In this document: positions 23,319 to 37,769 of the stretch, piece after piece
Position numbering within the stretch: position 1 is the stretch's first letter
Layout of the letters: every line of letters starts with the position of its first letter
Position numbers and translations under genes: made by a program
The notes under the pieces: generated by a model
The model's input: the letters and a program-made list of their open reading frames with translations, nothing else
Database searches by the model: none
Told to the model about the DNA's origin: nothing
From: Hypomesus transpacificus
Taxonomy: Eukaryota; Chordata; Actinopteri; Osmeriformes; Osmeridae
DNA: 64,000 nucleotides
Reading direction: 5' to 3'
Assembly (NCBI RefSeq): GCF_021917145.1
Contig: NW_025813744.1
Location: 45,001 to 109,000, forward strand

Positions 23319-23870
23319 TTATGGCCAAAGACACAGATGAATAATAATGAGAGAACATCTCAAACCAGACAGTCCATCTCCCGTCTCCATGACGACCTGT
23401 ATTGTGGTGTTGTGATCCTCTGCAGACAGAGAGCACAGTATTGTCCTGTGGCTGGATGGAGCAGGTGATGGTGAAGCTGTGGTCCCTGAACACCTGCAGC
23501 CCCTGCTGCAGGTCCTTGGAGACCCCTAGCATTGAGGAAGACAGGGAGATTCTCAGCACTGTTGCACACTCCCTCAGTGCAGACTCAGACCAATCACAGC
23601 GAGATAGAAACAGCCATGCAGTATGTTCTTCATCATCATCGTATCTTGTTGAAAGGGCAGAGCCCCAGTCCAGCTGTCTGCACACTACAGCTGCAGCTCT
23701 CAGGTCCCAGACAGACACACTGCCCACTCCCCTCCACTCTCCCTGGTGTTTCAGCTCCACTCCACCAGCACAGCGGCCATCTCCTCCCTCCAACCTCACA
23801 TCATCTGGCTCTGGAGAGAGACAGGAGACATTCATCTTGGAAAGACAAACTGCTTCTTCCAGTACCTGAG
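23319..23870 (-). pseudogene. SRCR-domain gene fragment, probably a pseudogene
   Basis: On the minus strand an exon starts at 23810 after acceptor CTCTCTCCAG. It encodes one scavenger receptor cysteine-rich domain: DDVRLEGGDGRCAGGVEL, GEWRGV, WDLRAAAVVCRQLDWGSA, LSRCDWSESALREC and a closing ITCS. Compared with group B SRCR domains it keeps C1, C3, C5, C6 and C8 but lacks C2 (GVGSV), C4 (LDWG) and C7. About 40 bases after ITCS lies acceptor CTGTCTGCAG and a terminal exon with EDHNTTIQVVMETG, the same exon as at 4534. No donor lies between, so the intron seems to have collapsed and the frames no longer join. SRCR proteins are extracellular or secreted, often immune. Confidence 0.55.
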
Positions 23871-23989
23871 CAGGTGAGTCCAACAGCATTGCCAGGTGAG
23901 CAGGTGTTTCTAGCTGTCTGAGGTGTCACAGTCCAGGAGACGGGACTCCTTGCCTCCACACTGGAACTATCAGGTCCTAACCCTATCCT

Positions 23990-24055
23990 TGAGGAGGGGG
24001 GGGGGGGGTGTTATTAAATTATGACAATTAGATGCTGTCTGTCAGCCCCCCCCCC
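23990..24055. repeat. Poly-G and poly-C tracts
   Basis: A G run (23996-24009) and a C run (24045-24058) about 50 bases apart; they could form a hairpin. The region from here to 24250 is otherwise featureless. Confidence 0.7.
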
Positions 24056-24244
24056 CCCTCCTATCAATTCAAACACTGGATGAATTCAACTTTTGTAAGA
24101 CAGTGAAAGTGTTCAAAGTTCAGGAACAAGGATGTACCGTGAGTCTAATAAACCTTCATATAGCATTTAATAATAATGTAAATAAGTATCTGTTGCAATG
24201 TACTGACAGCTACTGTTATATGGAGGACCAAACCTGCCATATTG

Positions 24245-24330
24245 TATTCATTTATTGATTGATTGATTTATTCATTCATTTATATATTCATTTATTCATT
24301 CATTCATTCATTCATTCATTCATTCATTGT
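24245..24330. repeat. (ATTC)n/(ATTG)n microsatellite
   Basis: Tetranucleotide run; produces the artefactual FIHSFIHS frame. Confidence 0.9.
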
Positions 24331-24711
24331 TCCCAATATGATAATGCCAGGCCAGTAGGCGTGGAAACTGACGTTCAGACATTTCAATCAATCCAGAGCC
24401 ATAGATTCAATCTAGCTAACTCCTGGGACACACTGGCTGCGAAGCGCCCTGAAGTGTTCTGAAGCGCCACAATCTGCTACGAATGGTGCGGTGCTGTTCA
24501 CACTAGACGCGCATTTCTCCACGCCGTCACCAAGCCTTTCACCTTCTCTGAGCTTTCCTTTTAAACATGTAAATCTGACATGGTACATAAACATGGCATA
24601 GGCTACAGGCTATTTAGGCAACTTGTTGCTCCAAAAATCGTCGCAACAGCATCCCATTCCCAACATAATGTGGCAACGTTTGGCTTTTTGTTATGGAGTT
24701 AGATTAGTTTC

Positions 24712-24895
24712 ATAATTCAAACAAACAAACGTAACACGATTCAAACAAACTTAACACGATCCAAACAAACGTAACACGATTCATACAAACATAACACGAT
24801 TCAAACAAACAAACGTAACACGATTCAAACAAACGTAACACGATTCACAAATGTATTTCGTGATTCACAAATGTAACACGATTCACAAATTAATG
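24712..24895. repeat. Tandem ATTCAAACAAACGTAACACG array
   Basis: About eight imperfect copies of a 20-base motif, degenerating into ATTCACAAATGTAACACG. Intergenic; 24.9-25.3 kb shows no gene. Confidence 0.85.
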
Positions 24896-25379
24896 ACCCT
24901 ATTACATTCGTTTGCAACCTGACAAACACAAGTTACAAATCCCTGCATTCGTTGGTGTGAATCCCTGCATTCGTTGGTGTGGATTTTTGGAACTTTCCTG
25001 ACGCGCTTAGATTCACGAATGCATTTTTTCTAAAATATATCCTCTGCAGCCTATCAGACGTCTCCCGGTGGGGGTGAACATTGGCCAGATACCTCTGACG
25101 GAGCTTGCAAGACCACTTCCGTTACATACCCGTCACATCCACATGGGATGCTTACTGTCTGGGTGAACACATCACAGAATAGAGGAACTGATCTTCAGAC
25201 AGGAAGACAGGGTTGGCATGTATTTATTAAACAGTCATGCGATCTTCGATGTTTAGCGACTCAACACCCCCCAACCCCCACACACATACCCTCCTCCCCC
25301 AAAGTTGCATCACCGTGGTGATGTCATCGTATGGGGAGCTACAGCAGGTGTTAACAGCCTGGTGGTCAACAGAACATCA

Positions 25380-25760
25380 ACTTGCTGTCACTGCCTCCTC
25401 CCTCTCCTCCTCTCCTCTCTCCTCCTCTCCTCTCCTCTTGCCTCCTCTCCTCTCTCCTCCTCTCCTCTGAGACCAGGTATGTATCCTCTCTTTCTCAGGG
25501 ATTAGTCAGACTGGGATCAAGATCACCGGAGAATAGAGAGACAGAGGGGGTGAGGAACATGTATGTCAAGTAGGAATGAAAGAGAGAGGGAGATAGAGAA
25601 GGAGAGAGAAGGAGAGAGAGAGGGTGTCTGAGAAAGACACAGAAAGGGCCAGAGAGAGAGAGTGAGAGGGGCAGAGAGAGAGAGAGAGAGGTGTGAGAGG
25701 GGCAGAGAGAGAGAGGTGTGAGAGGGGCAGAGAGAGAGAGGAAGGCTGGTGTTTCCATGT
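25380..25760. repeat. CT-rich then GA-rich low-complexity stretch
   Basis: CTCCTCTCCTCT blocks (25388-25470) and GAGAGAGAGGGGCAGAGAG blocks (25575-25745), the latter with two or three copies of GTGTGAGAGGGGCAGAGAGA. Confidence 0.85.
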
Positions 25761-25938
25761 TTAGAGCTGACTGACCTCCTCATTCCCAGCTGATCAGCTC
25801 TGGACTCAGAAGCCGGCCTCTCCACTGCCAACTCTCTACGTTACCGGCTGATTTAACGGTTGATTTTTCGACTGCTTAACCAAACACTTAACCTATTTTT
25901 AGCAGCTTATTTTTCTCCTGGCTGCTTTATCACGTCCT

Positions 25939-26153
25939 GTGGACCTGATGTCGCTAGATCTCCAGTCAGGATGTCCCTACAGAGAGACCTGCTCTGGTCC
26001 ATGCAGAGAGACCTGCTCTGGTCCATGCAGAGAGACCTGCTCTGGTCCATGCAGAGAGACCTGCTCTGGTCCATGCAGAGAGACCTGCTCTGGTCCCTGC
26101 AGAGAGACCTGCTCTGGTCGCAGCCCAGCTCCTCTGGTTACTCAGCATCATCC
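25939..26153 (+). CDS. Possible first coding exon of the SRPK gene with a 24-bp repeat
   Basis: An open segment ends at a consensus donor (CATCATCC/GTAAGT) and contains six copies of the 24-base unit CAGAGAGACCTGCTCTGG plus TCCATG. Read from ATG 25939 it gives (PCRETCSG)n and ends in phase 2, which fits the kinase exon at 29491. Read from ATG 25972 it gives (MQRDLLWS)n in the wrong phase. No SRPK homology is visible, and a Tc1 element lies in the putative intron. A chance open repeat is quite possible. Confidence 0.25.
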
Positions 26154-26194
26154 GTAAGTACAGCTAATACAGAACTCTACATTGCTCACATATA

Positions 26195-27855
26195 CAGTGC
26201 CCTCCAAAAGTATTGGAACAGTGAGGCCAATTCCTTTATTTTTGCTGTAGACTGAAAACATTTGGGCTTGACATCAAACGATGAACGTGAAACCAGAGAT
26301 CAACGTTTCAGCTTTTATTTCCAGGTATTTACATCAGGATCTGATGCACAAATTAGAAAATATCACCTTTTTGTTCGAACCCACCCATTTGTCACGTGAG
26401 CAAAAGTATTGGAACATATGACTGACAGGTGTGTTTTGTTGCCCAGGTGTGTCCTATTTCATACATTATTCAATCAATAAATACCACTGAATGTCTACAC
26501 TCAGGTTCAGATTGGGTAAGATAGGTTTTGTCTATGCAGACTGTATTCAGAGGTGAAAACAACATGAAAACCGGAGCGCTGTCTTTGGGTGAAAAACAAG
26601 CAATTGTGAGTCTTAGAGAAGATGGAAAATCAATCAGAGCCATTGCAGAAACATTGGCCATAGCCAGTACAACCATTTGGAATGTCCTGAAGAAGAAGAA
26701 AACTACTGGTGTACTAAGTAACAGACGTCGAACAGGTAGACCAAGGAAAACATCAGCAGTTGATGACAGAAACATTGTGAGAGCTGTAAAGAAAGACCCT
26801 AAAACAACTGTTAGTGAGATCAGCAACAACCTCCAGATGGCAGGAGTGAAGGTATCACTATCTACTGTTCGCAGAAGACTTCATGAACAAAAGTACAAGG
26901 GCTACACCAGAAGATGCAAACCACTCATTAGCAAGAAGAATAGGAAGGCCAGGCTGGAATTTGCCAAAAAGTACAGAGATGAACCTCAAAAATTCTGGGA
27001 CAAAGTTTTATGGACTGATGAGACAAAGATTAACTTTTACCAAAGTGATGGAAAGGCTAAAGTTTGGAGAAAGAAAGGAACTGCTCATGATCCCAAACAC
27101 ACAAGCTCATCTGTGAAACACGGTGGAGGTAATGTCATGGCTTGGGCTTGCATGGCTTCTTCTAGGACGGGCTCATTAATCTTCATTGAGGATGTAACAC
27201 ATGATGGCAGCAGCAAAATGAACTCGGAAGTCTACAGAAACATTTTGTCTGCCAATTTAAGGAAAGATGCAACCAAACTGATTGGCAGAGCCTTCATCAT
27301 GCAGCAAGATAACGACCCAAAACACACTGCCAAAACAACAAAGGAGTTCATCAGGGGCAAGAAATGGAAGGTATTAGACTGGCCAAGTCAATCTCCAGAC
27401 TTAAACCCTATAGAGCATGCATTTTACCTGCTTAAGAGGAGACTGAAGGGAGGAACCCCACAAAACAAACAACAACTGAAAGAGGCTGCAGTGAAAGCCT
27501 GGGAAAGCATCAAAAAGGAAGAATGCAAAAGTTTGGTGACGTCAATGGGTCACAGACTTGCTGCAGTTATTGAAAGCAAAGGATTTGCAACTAAATATTA
27601 AGTCTTATTCACTTAAATATGTTTTAAGTATATCTGTTCCAATACTTTTGCTCACATGACAAATGGGTGGATTCAAACAAAATGTGATATTTTCTTAGTT
27701 GTGCATCAGATCCTGATGTAAATACCTGGAAATAAAAGCTGAAACGTTGATCTCTGGTCTCACGTTCATTATTTGATGTCAAGCCCAAATGTTTTCAGTC
27801 TACAGCAAAAATAAAGGAATTCGCCTCACTGTTCCAATACTTTTGGAGGGCACTG
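26195..27855 (+). mobile_element. Full-length Tc1-like transposon with long inverted repeats
   Basis: 1661 bases flanked by TA (26193-26194 and 27856-27857). Terminal inverted repeats are about 220 bases, starting CAGTGCCCTCCAAAAGTATT on both strands, with only about ten differences between the two. Each arm has an outer and an inner copy of CAAAAGTATTGGAACA, the IR/DR arrangement of transposase-binding sites. The transposase frame between them is uninterrupted. Confidence 0.97.
26564..27601 (+). CDS. Tc1-like DD34E transposase, intact
   Basis: The frame opens at 26528, but the family-typical start is the internal ATG at 26564 (MKTGALSLGEKQAI), giving 345 residues ending KGFATKY. The N-terminal paired-like HTH pair covers about residues 5-110 (SIRAIAETLAIASTTIWNVL; a GRPRK AT-hook-like motif at about 60-65; VKVSLSTVRRRL). 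The catalytic triad is D in LWTDETKINFYQ, D in MQQDNDPKHTAK, and E in SPDLNPIEHAF. Exactly 34 residues lie between the second D and the E. A GGGNVMAWACM box, as in other Tc1 transposases, is present. The protein cuts and pastes the element at TA sites. No stop or frameshift is seen. Confidence 0.95.
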   Translation: MKTGALSLGEKQAIVSLREDGKSIRAIAETLAIASTTIWNVLKKKKTTGVLSNRRRTGRPRKTSAVDDRNIVRAVKKDPKTTVSEISNNLQMAGVKVSLSTVRRRLHEQKYKGYTRRCKPLISKKNRKARLEFAKKYRDEPQKFWDKVLWTDETKINFYQSDGKAKVWRKKGTAHDPKHTSSSVKHGGGNVMAWACMASSRTGSLIFIEDVTHDGSSKMNSEVYRNILSANLRKDATKLIGRAFIMQQDNDPKHTAKTTKEFIRGKKWKVLDWPSQSPDLNPIEHAFYLLKRRLKGGTPQNKQQLKEAAVKAWESIKKEECKSLVTSMGHRLAAVIESKGFATKY

Positions 27856-27874
27856 TATACAGTGTATACGAGTA

Positions 27875-27962
27875 CGCACATACACACACACACATGCATA
27901 TACTTGCACACAGACATGCACGTTTACACCCACATTCACACACACACACACACACACACACT
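27875..27962. repeat. CA-rich microsatellite beside the Tc1 element
   Basis: CACACATGCATATAC and (CA)n runs. Confidence 0.85.
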
Positions 27963-28095
27963 GCCTAAAACCAGTTTGGCTACATTGCAGACAACATGTA
28001 GTGTTGTGAGCTTCAGTTATCTGATCCAGGGCATCACAGCTTGGCCTAGAACCTTTATTTCCATGGCAGCAGGGGCAGGTTCATGTCCATGTTTA

Positions 28096-28190
28096 GCACC
28101 TCCCTCTCCCTCTCCCTCTCCCTCTCCCTCTCCCTCTCCCTCTCCCTCTCCCTCTCCCTCTCCCTCCCTCTCTCTCTCTCTCCCTCACTC
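28096..28190. repeat. (CCCTCT)n microsatellite
   Basis: About 13 units of CCCTCT, then CT. Confidence 0.9.
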
Positions 28191-28270
28191 CCTCCTCCAC
28201 AATGAGAATGTGAACATTGTTTCCATCTCTCCAGAGAGGTGACTGTCATGCCAGTGTAGAGTTTCACTGG

Positions 28271-28666
28271 TGATGACTGTACCCAGGGTGTCCAGCCTGG
28301 TGATGACTGTACCCAGGGTGTCCAGCCTGGTGATGACTGTACCCAGGGTGTCCAGCCTGGTGATGACTGTACCCAGGGTGTCCAGCCTGGTGATGACTGT
28401 ACCCAGGGTCCCCAGCCTAGTGATGACTGTACATTTACATGTAGTCATTTAGCAGACGCTCTTATCCAGAGCGACTTACAGTAAGTACAGGGACATTCCC
28501 CCCCGAGGCAAGTAGGGTGAAGTGCCTTGCCCAAAGACACAACGTCATTTGGCACAGCTGGGAATCGATCCAGCAACCTTCTGATTACTAGCCCGACTCC
28601 CTCACCACTCAGCCATCTCCCGGGTACCCAGGGTGTCCAGCCTGGTGATGACTGTACCCAGGGTCT
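28271..28666. repeat. 30-bp minisatellite split by a SINE
   Basis: Five copies of a unit reading TGATGACTGTACCCAGGGTG then TCCAGCCTGG lie left of a reverse SINE (28430-28624). One more copy lies to its right (28625-28666). Confidence 0.9.
28430..28624 (-). mobile_element. tRNA-derived SINE (minus orientation)
   Basis: Reverse copy of the family at 4285-4480. It reads tail first (AGTCATTTAGCAGACGCTCT), then GTGCCTTGCCCAAAGACACA, then the tRNA-like head in reverse (GGAATCGATCCAGCAACCTT). It is inserted at GTAC inside the 30-bp minisatellite; GTAC appears on both sides. Confidence 0.85.
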
Positions 28667-28839
28667 CCACCGTGAGCACAGCCTATGGGCTCCAACAGAA
28701 GTCAGGTGCCCCTTGGAGAGGTGTGCTAACAAAAATCAAGTGCTCTTAAAGTGACATGTATGTGACGTGAATCAAACATGTCTTATAGTGCAGATACAAG
28801 GTGAGGCTCACACACTGCATCCTAAAGCTTGTATTTGGA

Positions 28840-29020
28840 GAGAGAAAGAGAGGAGGATGAGAGAGAGAGATGAGAGATAGCAAGGAAGAGAGAGAAAGAG
28901 AAAGTGCTAGAGAAACAGAGAGGTGACGAGACAAGCAAAGAAAAGGTCAGGAGATAAGAGAGACAAGCAGAGAGTAGGTCAGTAGATAAGAGAGACAAGC
29001 AGAGAGTAGGTCAGTAGATA
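28840..29020. repeat. GA-rich stretch with a roughly 33-bp triplication
   Basis: AGAGAGACAAGCAGAGAGTA then GGTCAGTAGATA is present about three times after GA-rich DNA. The stretch 29020-29220 shows nothing recognisable. Confidence 0.75.
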
Positions 29021-29490
29021 AGTGTGGCTGGATTCCATTCCTCATAAAACATGAACATTTAGAACTGCGCACCTCTGATCCTTCATCTTACTCTGTTTTT
29101 TCTGTTAAGCACTATTTGTATGTCGTTTGGATGAAAGGGTCTGATTGGTGAATATCATGAACCAGGAGCTTTTACAGTGAGGTCACTGTGGTGCATTTAC
29201 AGTCCCGACACTACAGCGATTGAGCATGTGACTGTGTGTGTGTGTGTACTGTGTGTGTGTGTATGTGTATGAGTGTGTGTGTTGGGGTGCAGTAGAATGT
29301 GTGTCTAAAAGTAGTTCCTGTGCCCTGTCTGCTCCTAGCAACCAGACACCTCAGCTGGCCAAAGCCACGGTCCTCAGAACGTACAGTAGCTGTCTGTTCA
29401 CTGTGTGTGTGCGTGTGTGGGCGTGTGTGTCCGTGGGCGTGTGTGTGGTGTGTGCGTGTGGTGTGTGTGTGTGTGTGTGTGCTGCAGCAG

Positions 29491-33475
<3,985 letters not shown>

Positions 33476-33770
33476 TGGTTCCTCTTCATGCACCCCTCCC
33501 CCTCCTCCTGATGGTTCCTCCTCCCCTCCTGCCCCCCTACCCCTCCTCATGCCCCTCCCTCCCCCTCCTCCTGCCCCCCCTATCCCTCCTCCTACCCCCC
33601 CACCCCTCCACCTACCCCCCCTACCCCTCCTCCTCTTCCTGCCCCCTCCTCCTCATGCCCCTCCCTCCCCCTCCTCCTGTCCCCCCTATCCCTCCTTCTA
33701 CCCCCCTACCCCTCCTCCTACCCCCCCCTACTCCTCCAGCTGCCCCCCCACATCCTCCTGTGTTGGTGTA
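33476..33770. repeat. C/T-rich 3'UTR of the SRPK gene
   Basis: CCCCTCCTCCTG and CTACCCCTCC runs directly after the SRPK stop; the proline-rich frames are artefacts. Confidence 0.85.
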
Positions 33771-33968
33771 GGCCCTACACTGTAGGGGTAGTTTGGTACT
33801 GAAGTGCGAGCTAGTGTTTTCCACCGGTGCTAATTACACTTTTCATATTTATATGTATGTGATTAATCAAAAATTGCTAAAAGCATGTGATGTTAAGTGA
33901 GTACGTATTAATAATTGAAATACCACAGAGCATTGATACGCTTCTTAATAAGACTTTTTAATTAAAAA

Positions 33969-33974
33969 AATAAA
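33969..33974 (+). terminator. Candidate poly(A) signal of the SRPK gene
   Basis: AATAAA inside ATTAAAAAAATAAAAACTG, 0.5 kb after the stop. Confidence 0.45.
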
Positions 33975-34296
33975 AACTGAAAAACATGTTGAGTATACAT
34001 TTTGAAAATCCTGGATTGTATATGAATTAGTCTCACACTGGACAGAATGAGAGTGGAAGATTGTTGTCTGTTACATCAATGAACAAATAGAAAGAAGGAC
34101 AGAGAAATAGAGGAGTGAAGAAATGGAGGGATGAAGTGGTAGAGCAGAGGAGAGAGGAAGAGGAAAGATGGAGGAATGGAGGCGGAGAGATAGAGGTAGA
34201 TGGAGGAATGGAGAGGTGGAGATAGAGGAGATAGAGAAAGGTAGATGAGGAGAGAGACAGGAAACAGAGAGAGAGAGAAGTATGTGTGTGTCAGAG

Positions 34297-34680
34297 TCAT
34301 CCTATCCAGCTGTAGGCGCGACACTCAAGCAGGTGGTTGTGTTTGTAGACCACTTTGTAACCACACAGTGTCAGCAACTTCACACACTTCCTGGGTCAGG
34401 AGGTGGGCTTCACAGGCCTGGTACTGGAGGGGGGGAGGGAGAGGGAGAGCTGGGGTGCCTGCAGCTGCCTGAGGGGGGCGCCAATATGCCAATTCCCCAC
34501 AAAGTGAAATGATAGATAACGGAAAACTGCTTTGCGGCGCAGAGATGTTTTTTTTTTAATGCTTGTGCGCCCCCCACGTGACGCCCCCCGTGCGGCTGCC
34601 CAGTCAGCCCGTGCCTAAAACTGCGCCTGTGTGTGTGTGTGTGGGGGGGGGTGTGTATATCCCTGTGTGTGTGTGTGTAT

Positions 34681-34722
<42 letters not shown>

Positions 34723-34858
34723 CTCTGTGTGTGTGTGTGTGTGTGTATCTCTCTGTGTGTGTGGGTGTGTGTGTGTGTGTGTATCTCTTACCTCTGAAGT
34801 GAGACACGGCTGCCTGAGAAGGAGCAGTGTTCCACAGGAGGCAGAGAGACGCAGTCCA
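34297..34858 (-). CDS. Two exons of an unidentified minus-strand gene (3' end)
   Basis: A terminal exon at 34390-34297 begins after acceptor CTCCTGACCCAG and reads [20 protein letters not shown] then [10 protein letters not shown] and TGA. Upstream on the same strand an open exon, about 34858-34792, ends at a consensus donor (CAGAG/GTAAGAG) in the matching phase 2 and reads [20 protein letters not shown] then SLQ. The joined sequence has normal composition, unlike the low-complexity frames around it. I recognise no family. Its 5' exons would lie to the right, but no acceptor for the 34.8-kb exon is evident. A (GT)n tract (34640-34790) fills the putative intron. Confidence 0.3.
34630..34788. 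repeat. (GT)n with TATCTCT interruptions
   Basis: GT dinucleotide blocks separated by ATCTCTGT; gives false frames on both strands. A GGGGCTGGGGTGG-type repeat follows (34865-34930). Confidence 0.95.
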
Positions 34859-35099
34859 CAACACCACACCCACCCAAGCCCCCACACCCAGCCCCCAGCC
34901 CAGCCCCCACCCCAGCCCCCACCCCAGCCCCAGGAACACAACAACATTAACACACAAAACAACGATATTAACAAAAAAAACATTAATAAAAACTCCAATT
35001 ATGACTTGCGTAGGTAGTGCACCTTATTTCCGTGTCCTACCTGACACACCTGGCCTCATATGTTCCCCCCTGGCTACAGTAAATATTGTAAGGTAAGTG

Positions 35100-36220
35100 A
35101 AGTGCTATAATTTTTAGTACTTCCTATGTCAGGTATTTCACAACCCAGTTGCTTCAGTTGTTGCTCTCAAGTTTCACGCATTCGACGAGCATTTCAACCA
35201 TTTCTCACGGTCTCACGCAACACCTTGTTTCTCATGCGGAGAATTAAGGGATAACTTATCCCGATGTAGGCTACACTTGGACGAGGCGCAGCAAACGGAG
35301 GTACTTTTTCTGCCGAGTTGAGAACTGTCTTGAGTTATACAGTTTCTAGCATCCAATCAGAAACTCTTGAAAGCCCTGTGCTTCCTGAAATGTAGGACAA
35401 AGTGTGAAAATGTTGAAGCTGTCCTAAATAGTAAACTACGACTTCTCATTAATCGATAAAAGCCTCACCCCTCGACTGACTGTTTTGGCATTTGTCATGT
35501 GACAACCGCAAAAACGAAAGTGAAAGAAATTGCTATTTCAAATCTCCCAGCTTGGTACGTGGTTCTTGAACGGGTTTTTCGTGTTTTGCAAGAACGACGG
35601 ACTTTGACTAGGTTTGTATACTGATCATATATTTGTTATTGGAATTATAAAAAAAAGATAACATTCTATAATGCTTTGAATGTTAGTTTGACTTGACAGC
35701 GTACGCATACGACCTCTTGTAAAATGTTCGTTTCCGCCTTCAGTTACAATCTTCATTTTTCTTGTAAGGGCGACAAATGCTAAATCTGCAATTGATGGTG
35801 ATTTACCTAGCTCTAAATTCCATGGCAAGGCTCAAATAAGACGGTGACATCATGGTTCACTTGAATGTTTGCCCGATTTAATCCTTAGAAAGTGTGGTTT
35901 ACGAAAAATGTATACGCCACACCTTCAATGAGGCTGAGAACCCTTGTTCTTAAAGACGCTTAAAGCAAATTCCATGATTTGCTTCTCAGCAAGGGCGTAA
36001 CCAGAAAAATATTTTTGTTAGGTCTAGAAAAATACGCATTTTTTTTCAGGGTTTTTTTACTTACGTTTTTGGGTAGGCCTTAAAACAAATTGCCCAGGCC
36101 TACCCGTGCCTACGCCCCTGCTTCTCAGTAGGCTACCTTATATACATGTGAAATTAGTTCCTGAAAGCATGTGAAAGCGCGAAAACTTTATCGCACTGAA
36201 ATGTAGAGTTAAGACTGTTT
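35100..36220. other. Intergenic DNA with an ISRE-like site
   Basis: No coding signal. GAAAGTGAAAG (GAAANNGAAA core at 35516-35525) fits the interferon-stimulated response element. A strong donor-like GACTAG/GTTTGTAT follows at about 35610. Function is inferred from consensus only. Confidence 0.3.
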
Positions 36221-36258
36221 AACAGTTTTGCTCCCGTTTTCAGCTCAGGTTTTGTATA

Positions 36259-36282
36259 GGCGGGGCCAGAGCCATATAAAAA
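36259..36282 (+). promoter_or_regulatory. GC-box and TATA-box pair, possible promoter
   Basis: GGCGGGGCC (36259-36267) lies eight bases before TATAAAAA (36275-36282), the spacing of a compact core promoter. The 77-residue open frame over it (36228-36461) shows no domain. What it drives is unknown; 36.5-37.25 kb has nothing recognisable. Confidence 0.35.
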
Positions 36283-37270
36283 GAGAGTTGCGACACGCTT
36301 TGGTCTCGCTGACACATGATCACTTGGTTCAAGTAGCTCGCTGTAGTTCCAAAAACCCCACTGCTGTCTCGTATCTACTTAAAGCAGTCCTCCCTGAAGT
36401 TTTTTTGGTGTTGAATGGTGTGAAATACAACATTGTGAACACACTCAGTGCCAGTGAGTGACCCGAGTCTGACTAAGGCGAACGTCAAAACTGTGTAAGG
36501 GGGGACAAAGACATGGCTGCAGCATAAGACTATGCAGGCAACGCATTCTCACTCAAATTTCTTTCGTGACCCAAATCAAAGTTCTGATGCCACAGATCAA
36601 TGGGGAATCGCTTTCTCTCTCTTAAAGGCTGTCCTCTTCGACCTCTTTGGAGAAGAATTCACCAAGATGAAATGATCAACTTCACTGAAAGACAGAGGAA
36701 AAAAGTTAACAACTTTAAAATCAGTTAAATAGACGTAATGAGTGGCACATAACGTTAAGCAACATGGCATTTAATTTTGTTCCGAGATTTAACTTGTCCA
36801 GTGGGACAAGTACATTTCTTTTCCACTTGTCCTGGACAAGCCTTAATGCCGAGCCCTGAAATGGGACTTGTTAAACACGTTTTTTTTATTCATCAGCCCA
36901 CTTACAATTGACTATATAACATTTATATTTGTAGTACTTGATGCAAGTTGAATCTAATCTAAATAGCAATCACACCAGCAACTGCTCAATTTAAGACAAA
37001 GAGGAGTTTAGTAAATAGAACAGAATGTACATGGCAACCAATTGCATTCAATAAAACATTTTATTATACAATATGTCCAGTGAGAGGGTCAAGTTAGTTT
37101 TTAGTGAGTGGACCTGCAATTACTGCCGAGCGTTGAGAGCTAGCTGGACGATAGGGGACCCCTTAATCTGCAATACATTTTTGCTAGTTCTAATCAGATG
37201 TACTAGGCTAATACGAGAAGAGTAACTTCAACTAATTTGACAGACTATAAACCAACTGACTTCTGGTTAT

Positions 37271-37742
37271 TTACATTTAGTCATTTAGCAGACGCTTTTA
37301 TCCAAAGCGACTTCCAAGAGAGAGCTTTACAAAGTGCATAGGTCACTGATAATAACAACAAGATAGCCCCAAAGCATTGCAGGTAGCCAAAAACAGAAGT
37401 ACACATTGTGAACAACCAAAAATAAGTACTAAAGGGAAGAAACCATAAGAGCATGTAGTTAAGCAAGTTACAATTACACAACATGAATCTCTAAGTGCAA
37501 GTGTACCTGTAGGAAAGCAATAAAAATAGGATTAAATATAATACAACAGTTTAAATCAGCTACCACTAACCAACAAGAGCAACAGTCTAAGCAAGAGTCA
37601 TTGTGATCCTTGAGGAAACTAGCGTTGGGTTCAACAAACCATTCCTAAGTACCATTGTACTCCCGGAACAAGTGCGTGTTGAGCCTTCTCTTGAAGGTGG
37701 AGAGACAGTCTGTGTCTCTGATGGAGGTGGGGAGGTGATTCT
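37271..37742 (-). mobile_element. L2-type LINE 3' end, 5'-truncated
   Basis: In reverse it reads from the C-terminal reverse-transcriptase region (CACCTCCCCACCTCCATCAG; ACCTTCAAGAGAAGGCTCAA) through the 3'UTR to GCTTTGGATAAAAGCGTCTG then CTAAATGACTAAATG. This is the same 3' end as the copies at 45.1-45.5 kb and 63.0-63.25 kb. Confidence 0.8.
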
Positions 37743-37769
37743 GATGAAGAAAATTACGTCACCCTGCTG

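Noticed and set aside
36228..36461. 77-residue frame over the TATA/GC-box segment
   Set aside because: No homology recognised; composition gives no support and the promoter-like motifs within it make coding unlikely.
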